DNA of 64,000 nt, from the NCBI GenBank assembly GCA_963790245.1, contig CAWBNP010000002.1:1426001-1490000 (forward strand). The letters run 5' to 3'. Under the pieces are notes generated by a model, which did no database searches, was not told the DNA's origin, and saw nothing but the letters and a program-made list of their open reading frames with translations. This DNA comes from JACCVG01 sp963790245 (GTDB lineage: Bacteria; Actinomycetota; Thermoleophilia; Solirubrobacterales; Thermoleophilaceae). The translations under genes were made by a program, and so were the position numbers. This document shows positions 41,834 to 49,696 of this stretch, piece by piece (the stretch's first letter is position 1; every line of letters begins with the position of its first letter).

Positions 41834-42517
41834 ATGGTCGACGAACTCTGGGTGACGCAGCTGGGCGTGGTCGAGTACGAGACGGGAGTCGCCCTGCAGG
41901 AGCGGATCCGCGCCGCCCGCCAGGCGGGCGAGGTCCCGGACGTGCTGCTGCTGCTCGAGCACGGGCCGGTCTACACGAAGGGCCGCCGCTCGGCCGCCGC
42001 CGACCTCCCGATGGGCGAGGCTTGGTACCGATCACAGGGGATCGCGGTGAGCGAGGCCGACCGGGGGGGAAAGGTGACCTACCACGGGCCCGGCCAACTG
42101 GTCGGCTACCCGATCATGGCGATCGGCGACGTCCACGCATACGTCCGCTCGATCGAGTCGGCGCTGATCGCCGCACTCGCGGAGGAGGGTGTTGCGGCCG
42201 GGGCGCGCGAGGGCCTGACGGGCGTCTGGGTGGGCGATCGCAAGATCGGCTCGATCGGGCTCCACGTCCAGCGCGGGATCACCACCCATGGCTTCTCGGT
42301 CAACGTCGACGGCGACCTCCAGCCGTGGGAGTGGATTGTTCCGTGCGGCATCGAGGGCGCTCGGATGACGTCGATCCTGCGCGAGACCGACAACCGGTCG
42401 ATGACTTGCTTCCGCAAGCGCGTCGCCTACAGGTTCGCCGAGGCCTTCGGACAACGCCAGCGACTGGTCTCGCTCGAGACGATCCTCGCGCGCACTCGCG
42501 AGGAGGCGCTGGTTTGA
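41834..42517 (+). CDS. lipB: Octanoyltransferase LipB
   Basis: Transfers octanoate from acyl carrier protein to the lipoyl domain of apo-E2 and related proteins. The 227-residue protein has LLLEHGPVYTKGRRSAAADLP, GGKVTYHGPGQLVGYPI (active-site loop), the catalytic Lys in VGDRKIGSIGLHVQRGITTHGFSVNV and the final VPCGIEGARMTSIL with the nucleophilic Cys. The TGA overlaps lipA TTG (TTGA). With lipA it makes endogenous lipoate for the E2 at 25305 and for glycine cleavage H protein. Confidence 0.95.
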   Translation: MVDELWVTQLGVVEYETGVALQERIRAARQAGEVPDVLLLLEHGPVYTKGRRSAAADLPMGEAWYRSQGIAVSEADRGGKVTYHGPGQLVGYPIMAIGDVHAYVRSIESALIAALAEEGVAAGAREGLTGVWVGDRKIGSIGLHVQRGITTHGFSVNVDGDLQPWEWIVPCGIEGARMTSILRETDNRSMTCFRKRVAYRFAEAFGQRQRLVSLETILARTREEALV

Positions 42518-43449
42518 GCGCGACCCGCAGTCGCGCGAATCCGGGCGGTGCGCGGGAGCTCCAGATGGGCGAGGTCCACCCGTTCCGGTCGCGCAAGCCG
42601 CCTTGGTTCAAAGTCCCGGCGCCCGGCGGCGCCCGCTACCGCGATCTGAAGCGACTGATCGAAGGCGAGGAGCTCCACACCGTCTGCGCCGAGGCCGCCT
42701 GCCCGAACATAGGCGAGTGCTGGGAGCGCGGCACGGCGACGTTCATGATCCTCGGCGACACCTGCACGCGGCGGTGCGGGTTCTGCAACGTCAAGACCGG
42801 CCGGCCGACGCATGACGATCCACTCGAGCCGCTGCGCGTGGCCCAGACGATCAGCAAGATGGGTCTCCGGCACGCGGTCATCACGAGCGTCGATCGCGAC
42901 GATCTGCCAGACCTCGGCTCGCGAGCGTTCGTCGGCGTGATCCGCGCGACCCGCCGCTTGGCGCCGGACTGCAAGGTCGAGGTCCTGACCCCCGATTTCC
43001 GCGGCGAGGAGATGCCGCTCGCTCGCGTGATCGCCGAGCGGCCCGAGGTCTTCAACCACAACGTCGAGACGGTGCCGCGGCTCTACCCGCTCGCGCGCCG
43101 TGGGTCGCGCTTTTCCCGCTCCTGCCGCGTCCTCTACAACGCGAAGCAGCTCGGTGGTGACGCGGTCGTGACGAAGTCCGGGCTGATGACCGGGCTCGGC
43201 GAGACCAAGGAGGAGCTGATCGAGACCTTCGGCGTGCTGCGCGAGCACGATGTCCAGGTGCTGACCGTGGGGCAGTACCTGCGACCGACCGAGAACCACC
43301 TGCCGATCGCGCGCTACTGGCACCCGGACGAGTTCGCCGAGCTCGAGCAGGCCGCCTACGCACTCGGCTTCGATTCGGTGGCCGCGGGCCCGCTCGTGCG
43401 CTCGAGCTACCACGCCGAACAGACGCTCGCGGCGGCCGCCGCGGTCTAG
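42514..43449 (+). CDS. lipA: Lipoyl synthase LipA
   Basis: Radical-SAM enzyme that inserts two sulfurs at C6 and C8 of octanoyl groups. Two clusters are visible: the auxiliary C-x4-C-x5-C (CAEAACPNIGEC) and the SAM-binding C-x3-C-x2-C (CTRRCGFC); RSSY near the end completes the auxiliary ligation. The 311-residue length is typical. The TTG start at 42514 has a GAGGAGG ribosome binding site and overlaps the lipB stop. Other motifs include VETVPRLYPLARRGSRFSRSCRVLYNAKQLG and LTVGQYLRPTENHLPIARYWHPDEF. Confidence 0.96.
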   Translation: MSATRSRANPGGARELQMGEVHPFRSRKPPWFKVPAPGGARYRDLKRLIEGEELHTVCAEAACPNIGECWERGTATFMILGDTCTRRCGFCNVKTGRPTHDDPLEPLRVAQTISKMGLRHAVITSVDRDDLPDLGSRAFVGVIRATRRLAPDCKVEVLTPDFRGEEMPLARVIAERPEVFNHNVETVPRLYPLARRGSRFSRSCRVLYNAKQLGGDAVVTKSGLMTGLGETKEELIETFGVLREHDVQVLTVGQYLRPTENHLPIARYWHPDEFAELEQAAYALGFDSVAAGPLVRSSYHAEQTLAAAAAV

Positions 43450-43465
43450 TTACGCAGCGCGCCCT

Positions 43466-43479
43466 GCACCCGAGGGTGC
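43466..43479 (+). terminator. Hairpin after lipA
   Basis: GCACCC (43466-43471) pairs with GGGTGC (43474-43479) around a 2-nt loop, in a GC-rich setting right after lipA. No T-run follows, so termination may be weak and the next gene may have its own promoter. Confidence 0.4.
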
Positions 43480-43519
43480 GCGGCGAGGACTATCTCGCCC
43501 AAGGACGAACGACGAGGCG

Positions 43520-43699
43520 ATGGCTCGCACCATGATGCTGATCGGCGCGCTGACGCTGGTGATCGCGCTCGCCGCGGGCGCGGTCTCGTTCATCCTCGAG
43601 CGTGGCTTCAACGGGGTTGCGGCTTTCGGCCTGCTGATCCTCGCGCTGATCGCTTTCGGCGTAGTCGGCGCGCTCACCCAGCGAGACCGCCATGAATGA
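43520..43699 (+). CDS. Small membrane protein, 59 aa
   Basis: Below the size usually listed: MARTMMLIGALTLVIALAAG, then AVSFILERGFNGVAAF and GLLILALIAFGVVGALTQRDRHE, giving two transmembrane helices joined by a short loop. The ATG at 43520 has a GAGG ribosome binding site 3 nt upstream, and its stop overlaps by 8 bases the ATG of the following carboxypeptidase gene, a coupling seen throughout this window. No homologue of known function is recognised. Coding status is supported by the ribosome binding site, hydrophobic pattern and overlap. Confidence 0.6.
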   Translation: MARTMMLIGALTLVIALAAGAVSFILERGFNGVAAFGLLILALIAFGVVGALTQRDRHE

Positions 43700-44843
43700 A
43701 TTGACGGCCGCGGAACGCTCGGCCGAGCGGGTGCGGCGGCGCGCCGAGCAAACCGCTGAGCGGGCCGGCGATCCGCGCACCCCACTTCGCGGCGGCCGTC
43801 TGCGGCGGCGCGACGTACGCCGCGCTCGCGCACTGCGACGGCGCGGCGGGGGCTACCGGCAACGGGCGGCCGCCCTACTCGGCGGGCTCTGCATCGTGCT
43901 CGGGGTCGGCTGGCTGGCCTTGGGCGAGGGCGGGGACTCGGCGCCCCGGTTCACTGGTGCGCTCGAAGCGGGCGCCTCGGAGGCCCCGCTGCGAGCCGCC
44001 CTCGGTGACGCGGCGAGGCCACGACGCGTTGCCCAGCGCCGCCGCGCCCGGGAGCGGCAGGCCGCCTTGCCGCCACCGGTCGACCTCGGCAAGCGAGACG
44101 TGCTCGAGAGCGGCTTCGGCCGATCACGGCCCGCCGCCGGCTTGCTGTTCAACCTCGACAGCGGCCGCGTTCTGTGGCGCCACAACGCGCGCGCGCGCAG
44201 ACCGGTTGCCAGCCTCACCAAGATCATGAGCGCGCTGGTGGTCGTCGATCGGATTCGAGTCGGCGAGCGGGTGGCGATCGGCGAGCGCAGCGCCCAGGTG
44301 AGCGGCTCGCGTGTCGGGCTACGCCCCGGGCGCCATATCCCGGTCGAGTCGCTGCTCGATGCGCTGCTGATTCAATCCGGAAACGACGCCGCGCTCGCGC
44401 TTGCAACCGCCGCATCGGGCGGAGTGCACCGATTCGTCGAGGCGATGAACGACCGTGCGCGCGAGCTCGGCCTGCGCTGCACGCGGTTCGTCTCGCCGCA
44501 CGGCCTCCAGCCCCAGAATCGCTCCTGTCCCGAGGATCTGGCCCGGCTCGCCCAGCTGGCGATGGCGCGTCCGCGGATCACGCGCGCGGTCGCGAAGAAT
44601 GGTGCCGCGATGCCGCTCGGCGGAGGCGCGCGTCGGATGGACCTATTCCCGACCAATCCGCTGCTGCGGTCAGGCTACCGCGGCACGATCGGCCTCAAGA
44701 CCGGCTACACCGAGGAGGCGGGGGCCTGTTTGGTTGCCGTCGTCAAGCGCGGGTCGCGGACGCTCGTGGCCGTCTTGCTCGACTCGCCCGACCCCGGCGG
44801 GCAGGCCGAACGTCTATTCGACCGGGCCTTCGGCGAGCGTTAG
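43692..44843 (+). CDS. D-alanyl-D-alanine carboxypeptidase (peptidase S11)
   Basis: Penicillin-binding protein that trims pentapeptide side chains of peptidoglycan, 383 residues. The N-terminus is a long basic cytoplasmic region (about 60 residues rich in RR) followed by one membrane helix (AAALLGGLCIVLGVGWLAL). The extracellular domain has the SxxK in PVASLTKIM, the SxN in IQSGNDAALALA and the KTG in IGLKTGYTEEAG, with FNLDSGRVLWRHNARARRPVA before the first. Type II membrane topology is inferred. It overlaps the small membrane protein gene and, convergently, the AI-2E transporter gene by 30 bases. Confidence 0.93.
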   Translation: MNELTAAERSAERVRRRAEQTAERAGDPRTPLRGGRLRRRDVRRARALRRRGGGYRQRAAALLGGLCIVLGVGWLALGEGGDSAPRFTGALEAGASEAPLRAALGDAARPRRVAQRRRARERQAALPPPVDLGKRDVLESGFGRSRPAAGLLFNLDSGRVLWRHNARARRPVASLTKIMSALVVVDRIRVGERVAIGERSAQVSGSRVGLRPGRHIPVESLLDALLIQSGNDAALALATAASGGVHRFVEAMNDRARELGLRCTRFVSPHGLQPQNRSCPEDLARLAQLAMARPRITRAVAKNGAAMPLGGGARRMDLFPTNPLLRSGYRGTIGLKTGYTEEAGACLVAVVKRGSRTLVAVLLDSPDPGGQAERLFDRAFGER

Positions 44844-45917
44844 CCCGCCTGCGTCGATGACCGGCGGTCGGTCGGCGTGATCGCGTAGGTAGGACACGAT
44901 CGTCCATCCGACCGCCATCAGCGGTGGCGCGAGCAGCGCGCCCATGACACCGGCCGTGACGCCACCCGCCGTCAGCGCCACGAGGATCGCCAGCGGGTGC
45001 AGCCGGATCGCGCGGCCGACGACCACCGGGTAGAGGATGTCCCCCTCGAGCTGCTGGATCAGCGTGATCACGATGACGACGATCACAGCTACCAGCACAC
45101 CCTGGCTGACCAAAGCGACCAGCGCCGCGAGCAGTCCTGCGGTGAACGCCCCGATCAGCGGGAAGAACGCCGCGAAGAAGGTCAGTACGGCGAGCGGGAG
45201 GACAAGCGGTACGCCGAGGATTGCCAGGGCGATGCCGATCAGAACGCTGTCGACGACCGCCACGAGGGCGACCCCACGGATGTAGCCGGTCAGCGTCGCC
45301 CAGGCCCGGCGGCCAAGCTCGTTGACATCGACGCGCGTCTGCCCGCTCGGGAAGAGGCCGACGATCCAGGACCAGATCCGATCGCCGTCCTTGAGGTAGA
45401 AAAAGATCATCACGAGCATCAGCAACAGGCCGGCGAGCACCTCTCCGATCAGGATCGCGCCGCTGAGCAGCCCCTGGGTGATCTGAGCGCTGTTGTCCTC
45501 GACCGCCAGCAGCGCGTCGTCCAGCGCGCGGTCGACGTCGGCCGCGCTGATCCCCAGCGATCCCTCTGCGAGCGCACCCGTGACCTCCTCGATCCCGGCC
45601 CCCGCCGTCTCGCCGAGCTGGGCGAGCTCGGTCGCAAAGCGCGGCGCCAGCAACGTCACAATCACGACCAGCACTGCGAGCGCGGCGATCAACACGAGCA
45701 GCGACGCCAGCGCCGGCGGAACGCGGCGGCTGATCAGCCAATCCTTCGGCGGGGCAAGGATCACCACGATGAACAGCGAGAGCAGCGCCGGCAGCACGAC
45801 CAGCCTCAGCTTCACGACGACGATCGCGATCGCGATCGCGGCGGCCCCGACCAGCAACAGCCGCACACTCCCGCGCGCCATCCGGCCGAGGATGCTGCCG
45901 TCGAACAACGCCGCCAT
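44814..45917 (-). CDS. AI-2E family transporter
   Basis: Integral membrane protein of 367 residues with about seven to eight helices, of the family that includes TqsA and YhhT. Recognisable parts are VVILAPPKDWLISRRVPPALASLLVLIAALAVLVVIVTLL, AGLLLMLVMIFFYLKDGDRIWSWIVGLFP and the conserved GVPLVLPLAVLTFFAAFFPLIGAFTAGLLAALVAL, plus a terminal PVVVGRAIRLHPLAILVALTAGG. Many members are annotated AI-2 exporters without proof, so the substrate is open. The ATG follows TAGGTT by 6 nt (leaderless). Confidence 0.87.
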   Translation of the reverse strand: MAALFDGSILGRMARGSVRLLLVGAAAIAIAIVVVKLRLVVLPALLSLFIVVILAPPKDWLISRRVPPALASLLVLIAALAVLVVIVTLLAPRFATELAQLGETAGAGIEEVTGALAEGSLGISAADVDRALDDALLAVEDNSAQITQGLLSGAILIGEVLAGLLLMLVMIFFYLKDGDRIWSWIVGLFPSGQTRVDVNELGRRAWATLTGYIRGVALVAVVDSVLIGIALAILGVPLVLPLAVLTFFAAFFPLIGAFTAGLLAALVALVSQGVLVAVIVVIVITLIQQLEGDILYPVVVGRAIRLHPLAILVALTAGGVTAGVMGALLAPPLMAVGWTIVSYLRDHADRPPVIDAGGLTLAEGPVE

Positions 45918-45923
45918 CAGCGC

Positions 45924-45929
45924 AACCTA
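45924..45929 (-). promoter_or_regulatory. -10-like TANNNT element of the AI-2E transporter gene
   Basis: TAGGTT on the minus strand, 6 nt before the ATG at 45917. Confidence 0.5.
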
Positions 45930-45964
45930 CAACCAGCACCTACCGCTGTCAGTGAATTCCTGCC

Positions 45965-45970
45965 TACCAT
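45965..45970 (+). promoter_or_regulatory. -10-like element of tRNA-Ala(TGC)
   Basis: TACCAT, 8 nt before the first base of the tRNA at 45979. No clear -35 is seen. Confidence 0.4.
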
Positions 45971-45978
45971 GTGGGCGA

Positions 45979-46051
45979 GGGGCCATAGCTCAGTTGGAAG
46001 AGCGTTCGGTTTGCATCCGAAAGGTCGCCGGTTCGAGCCCGGCTGGCTCCA
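45979..46051 (+). tRNA. tRNA-Ala, anticodon TGC
   Basis: Cloverleaf of 73 nt. The acceptor pairs GGGGCCA with TGGCTCC and contains the G3-U70 wobble that marks alanine tRNAs. The D arm has AGCTCAGTTGGAAGAGC, the anticodon stem TTCGG/CCGAA has loop TTTGCAT with anticodon TGC (reads GCA and others), and the T arm has GTTCGAGCC. Discriminator is A73 at 46051. CCA is not encoded; the next bases are CTACC. Confidence 0.95.
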
Positions 46052-46104
46052 CTACCTAGAGCAGCGCGAGAACTCGCGCGCAGGCCCGGATGTCGCGTGC
46101 GCTG

Positions 46105-46119
46105 GACCCCGGTGGGGTC
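46105..46119. terminator. Palindrome GACCCC-GGT-GGGGTC after tRNA-Ala
   Basis: Perfect 6-bp stem with 3-nt loop, preceded by GTCGCGTGCGCTG which also precedes the similar hairpins in the 56-bp repeat (GTCGCGTGCTGAG). It lies between the tRNA end and the stop of a minus-strand gene and may terminate both. It is a member of a dispersed palindrome family. Confidence 0.55.
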
Positions 46120-46753
46120 AGTCGTTGAAGTCGAAGTCGCGCGGGGGCTTCTGCTCGAACCAGAGCCGGTCGTGCTCCGGTGTCTCCTGGAGAAACCCGG
46201 GGGTGTCCTCCAACAGGTCCTCCGCTTCTTCCTCGTCCTCCGCCGGCGGCGGGGAGTCGGCGGGCGGTTCCGCAAGCGGGGCGTCGCCCTCGGTGAGCTC
46301 GTCGTCCTCATCGTCCTCGAAATCGTCGAAGGTCTCGATCGGCTCTTCGATCGCCGGCGCGTCAGCGAGCGGCTCGTCCCGCGGGGCGTCGTCGAGCGGG
46401 ACTGCCTCCTCGACGGTCTCGATCGGCTCGAAGTCCGGCTCGTGGACGAGCGTCGGCGCAGAGAGTTCGGGTTCCGGATCGGACGCGACGGGGTCGGGCG
46501 CAACTGGCTCGGACGCCTCCGGCTCGAGCAGGATGTGCTCGGTCGGAGCATCGGCGTCGAACGGCTGGAACCCGGGGGGCGCCTCGTGGACGGGCTCCGG
46601 CTCGGCCTCGACGGGCTCTGCGGCCGGTGCGATCGCGTCGATCCGGACCGGTCCTAGGGCCTCCTGCTCGGCCTTGCGGACGTCGGCGTCGCTCGCGCCG
46701 TGTTGGCGCTTGAGCTCCAGGTGCTCGCGGATCGCGTCGTCTAGAACGCCCAT
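46118..46753 (-). CDS. Acidic, mostly disordered protein of unknown function, 211 aa
   Basis: Only the two ends look structured. Residues 1-36 (MGVLDDAIREHLELKRQHGASDADVRKAEQEALGP) form an amphipathic helix that I recall as a conserved N-terminus in unnamed actinobacterial proteins. The last 30 residues (LEDTPGFLQETPEHDRLWFEQKPPRDFDFND) are a second conserved block. The roughly 140 residues between are extremely rich in Glu, Asp, Pro and Ala and probably disordered. Possible scaffold or partner-binding protein; no function assigned. TAACCT lies 9 nt before the ATG. Confidence 0.72.
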   Translation of the reverse strand: MGVLDDAIREHLELKRQHGASDADVRKAEQEALGPVRIDAIAPAAEPVEAEPEPVHEAPPGFQPFDADAPTEHILLEPEASEPVAPDPVASDPEPELSAPTLVHEPDFEPIETVEEAVPLDDAPRDEPLADAPAIEEPIETFDDFEDDEDDELTEGDAPLAEPPADSPPPAEDEEEAEDLLEDTPGFLQETPEHDRLWFEQKPPRDFDFND

Positions 46754-46765
46754 CAGCGCGACAGG

Positions 46766-48694
46766 TTAGCGCGACGAGCCCGCAGGTTCCGACCGACTGA
46801 CACGATTCTTGCCACCTCGCTTGGCTTCGTAGAGCGCCAGGTCGGCGGCCGCGATCAGCCCCTCGCCATCCGCGGCCGATTCGGGCAGCGAGGCGACCCC
46901 GAGGCTCGAGGTGATCGACAGGAGCGCCTCATCCGGGGCGTGGATCGTCAGCGCCTCAATTGCCTTGCGGACGCGCTCCGCGAGCGTATGGGCGCCGGCG
47001 AGATCGGTCTCCGGCAGGACAGCGACGAACTCGTCGCCTCCGAAGCGCGCCATCTGATCGATCTCCCGCGCCTGCTCGCCGAGCAGCTTCCCGATCGCCA
47101 CCAGCGCCATGTCGCCGACCTGGTGGCCGTACTGGTCGTTGAGCTCCTTGAACCCGTCTATGTCGATCATCACGAGCCCCAGGGGATGGACGAGCCGCCG
47201 CGCGCGGGCGGTCTCGGCCGCGAGCATCTCCTCGAAGTGGCGGCGGTTCGAGAGGCCCGTCAACGGGTCCGTGATCGCCTGCGCCTGAATCGTGCGGTGG
47301 AGACTGGCGTTCTCGAACGACACCGCGGCTCGACTGGCGAGATAGTTGAACAGCTCCCGCTCGGAGTCCGTGAACGGCTCGCCGACCCGCGCGATCGCCA
47401 CGACTCCCGCGGCCTGGACATCGAGCGCGGCGGCCGGAATTTCGAGCGAGTCGTCGCTGACCCGGGAGAGGCTGGCCGCGAGCGCGTGGGTCCCGGAGAC
47501 CGACGCCACCGAGGTGGCAGCACCCGAGTCCGCAGCCGGCCGGGCCGAGAGGGCTTCCTGCTCGGCCCGCTCGAGCACCTTGAGCAGGGCTTGGGAGGGA
47601 TCGCCGACGACCGCCATCGGGCCTGACCCGGGGTCGGCAGGCAGCGCGCGACCGGCGTCCGCGGCGCAGGCCTCCACCGCCGTGCGTACTGCGACCGCGA
47701 CGATCTCCTCGGCGTTCAACCCGGCCGCGAACGCCTCGCCGACCCGCCGGATGCTCTCCTCGAGCTCCTGGCGCTGGCGTTCGATCTCGGCGATCTTGTC
47801 CTTGAGCTGGACCGACATCGCATTGAATTCCTGGCCGAGCGCAGCGAACTCGTCCCGGCCGGAAGTCTCGACGCGACGGTCGAACTCTCCCCTTCCGATC
47901 GCGCGGGCGGCACCGAGGAACTGGCCGATCTGACCCTGGAGCGCGCGAACAACCAGGATCGATGAGGCGAGCGCCATGCCGAGGAAGCAGGCGAGCAGAA
48001 TGATCACGTTCCGGCGCGAGTCATCGATCGCGGCACTCAGTTCGGCGGTCGGGGTGAACAGGCTCAGCTCGACCCGGTTGAACTGGTCGGGAATCACCGC
48101 CGAGGCGCCCCGATACTCGGTCCCGCCGATGTCGATCAATCCCTCGCTCGGCGAGACTGGTCCAGGCGTCGCTAGCGTCGAGGCGAGAATCTCGCCGTCG
48201 CGCGCGAGCTGTGCCTGAAGGCCGGTCAGCCGCTCCACCTCGTCCACGTAACCGCTGGCCGACGTGTTCGAGACTCGCACGGCGCCGAGCCGCTTGTCCT
48301 TCGGGTCTGTGATCACCGCCGAGGCGAACGCGACGGCGTCGCGTTCACCGGCCCGCGCGAGCACCTCCCCGCGCCGATCCTCGACGACCAGCGCTCGCAG
48401 TGCGGGTGTCCGGCGGTTGAGGCGGTCAACGCCCAGGCGCAGGGGGCTCTTCTTCCCGCGCGCCAGCGCGACGCGGAAGTCCGGCTTCCCGGTCAGCCGC
48501 TCGAGGGCATTCCCGGCGCGCTCGGCGTTCTCCTGGTACGCGGCGGTTGCGCCGCGCAGCGCCTGCGCGAGTTGGGCGTCGACCTGGGTGACCTCGCTGC
48601 GACTGGTCAGCGTGAGCAGCACGACCCCCGCCGCGATCATCGGGATCACCACGATGATGACGAAGAAGATCAGCAGGCGGGTGCGGAAGCTCAT
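46766..48694 (-). CDS. Membrane-bound diguanylate cyclase (CHASE-like, HAMP, GAF, GGDEF)
   Basis: Sensor enzyme making cyclic di-GMP, 642 residues. Residues 1-30 are a first membrane helix. An extracytoplasmic sensor (about 31-230) ends with a second helix (VIILLACFLGMALASSILVV). A HAMP linker follows (about 255-310), a GAF-like region (about 325-460), and the GGDEF domain (480-640) with DPLTGLSNRRHFEEML, DIDGFKELNDQYGHQVGDMAL, and RFGGDEFVAVLPETD at the active loop. The RxxD inhibitory site (REID) sits five residues before GGDEF, so product inhibition is expected. Lies between two tRNA-Ala genes. Confidence 0.93.
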   Translation of the reverse strand: MSFRTRLLIFFVIIVVIPMIAAGVVLLTLTSRSEVTQVDAQLAQALRGATAAYQENAERAGNALERLTGKPDFRVALARGKKSPLRLGVDRLNRRTPALRALVVEDRRGEVLARAGERDAVAFASAVITDPKDKRLGAVRVSNTSASGYVDEVERLTGLQAQLARDGEILASTLATPGPVSPSEGLIDIGGTEYRGASAVIPDQFNRVELSLFTPTAELSAAIDDSRRNVIILLACFLGMALASSILVVRALQGQIGQFLGAARAIGRGEFDRRVETSGRDEFAALGQEFNAMSVQLKDKIAEIERQRQELEESIRRVGEAFAAGLNAEEIVAVAVRTAVEACAADAGRALPADPGSGPMAVVGDPSQALLKVLERAEQEALSARPAADSGAATSVASVSGTHALAASLSRVSDDSLEIPAAALDVQAAGVVAIARVGEPFTDSERELFNYLASRAAVSFENASLHRTIQAQAITDPLTGLSNRRHFEEMLAAETARARRLVHPLGLVMIDIDGFKELNDQYGHQVGDMALVAIGKLLGEQAREIDQMARFGGDEFVAVLPETDLAGAHTLAERVRKAIEALTIHAPDEALLSITSSLGVASLPESAADGEGLIAAADLALYEAKRGGKNRVSRSEPAGSSR

Positions 48695-48822
48695 CAGTCA
48701 GGACCTCATCGGCAGGCTACTCGCACCTCCCGACCCGAGAGGGGTCATTCCTCCCGCAACACTCATCCGCCCGGTGTGGCAGGTGGCCGCCAGGCGGGTG
48801 CTGCATGGCCTGGCCACGGCGC

Positions 48823-48828
48823 TAGAAT
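48823..48828 (+). promoter_or_regulatory. -10 element of tRNA-Ala(CGC)
   Basis: TAGAAT, 9 nt before the first base of the tRNA at 48838. The upstream 110 nt (48715-48822) are GC-rich with no clear -35 consensus. Confidence 0.5.
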
Positions 48829-48837
48829 CCCCGCTAC

Positions 48838-48910
<73 letters not shown>

Positions 48911-48952
48911 TCGACTAGACGGCTGGCGGATCGCCGGGATCGTCCAGTCATT

Positions 48953-48958
48953 TAGACT
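48953..48958 (+). promoter_or_regulatory. -10-like TANNNT element of the DUF3105 gene
   Basis: TAGACT, 7 nt before the ATG at 48966; leaderless spacing, between tRNA-Ala(CGC) and the gene. Confidence 0.5.
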
Positions 48959-48965
48959 CGCCGCG

Positions 48966-49676
48966 ATGGCAAGCCGCAAGGAAGAGAAAGATCGTCTGCG
49001 CGCCGAGCGCGAAGCTCGCGAGCGCGCAGCAGACTCCGCCGCGCAGCGCAAGAAGCTCGTCGGGTACGGCCTCGGCGGACTGCTCGTGCTCGCGGCCGTA
49101 GTCGCGATCGTCTTCGTGGTGATCGGTGGCGGCGGCAACCCGGCGCCGTCGGCGAATGGCGAGGACGGCCCGGTGGCGGCACCGCCCTCGACACGGACGA
49201 TCCCGGCGCCGAACCCCGAGCTCGTCGGTGATCTCGAGGCCGCTGCCGAAGCCGCGAACTGCACGCTCGCGAGCAATCCCGAGGAGGGCAACGATCACAT
49301 CGAGCCCGATGTCGACGTGACCTACAAGGCCAACCCGCCGACCTCGGGCGACCATCTCCTGGTCCCGGCCGAGGACGGCGCCTACACGACGGCGCCCGAC
49401 ACCCGCTCCCTGGTGCACAGCCTCGAGCACGGCCGGATCGTCATGCAGTACTCCCCCGATGCGGGAGCCGAAGTGAGCGACCAGCTGCAGGCCCTCTTCG
49501 ACGAGGATCCCTACCACATGGTGCTCGTGCCGAACCAGACCGACATGCCCTTCGATGTCGCCGCCACGATGTGGAACGAGTCGATCGGCTGCGAGCAGAT
49601 GAACGACGAGGTCTTCGACGCGCTCCGCGCCTTCCGGGACCAGTTCAGAGATACGGGCCCAGAGAACGTCCCTTAG
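48966..49676 (+). CDS. DUF3105 membrane-anchored protein
   Basis: A 236-residue protein with a charged N-terminal cytoplasmic tail (about 30 residues of EEKDRLRAEREARERA type), one membrane helix (LGGLLVLAAVVAIVFVVIGG) and an extracytoplasmic DUF3105 domain. The domain is identified by VTYKANPPTSGDHLLVPAEDGAYTTAP and VHSLEHGRIVMQYSPDAG, followed by a pair of Cys (NCTLAS and IGCEQM) that may form a disulfide. DUF3105 function is unknown. The gene is downstream of tRNA-Ala(CGC) and its ATG follows TAGACT by 7 nt. Confidence 0.88.
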   Translation: MASRKEEKDRLRAEREARERAADSAAQRKKLVGYGLGGLLVLAAVVAIVFVVIGGGGNPAPSANGEDGPVAAPPSTRTIPAPNPELVGDLEAAAEAANCTLASNPEEGNDHIEPDVDVTYKANPPTSGDHLLVPAEDGAYTTAPDTRSLVHSLEHGRIVMQYSPDAGAEVSDQLQALFDEDPYHMVLVPNQTDMPFDVAATMWNESIGCEQMNDEVFDALRAFRDQFRDTGPENVP

Positions 49677-49684
49677 CCGACGGC

Positions 49685-49690
49685 TAGGCT
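49685..49690 (+). promoter_or_regulatory. -10-like TANNNT element of the polysaccharide polymerase gene
   Basis: TAGGCT, 6 nt before the GTG at 49697; leaderless spacing. Confidence 0.5.
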
Positions 49691-49696
49691 CCACCG

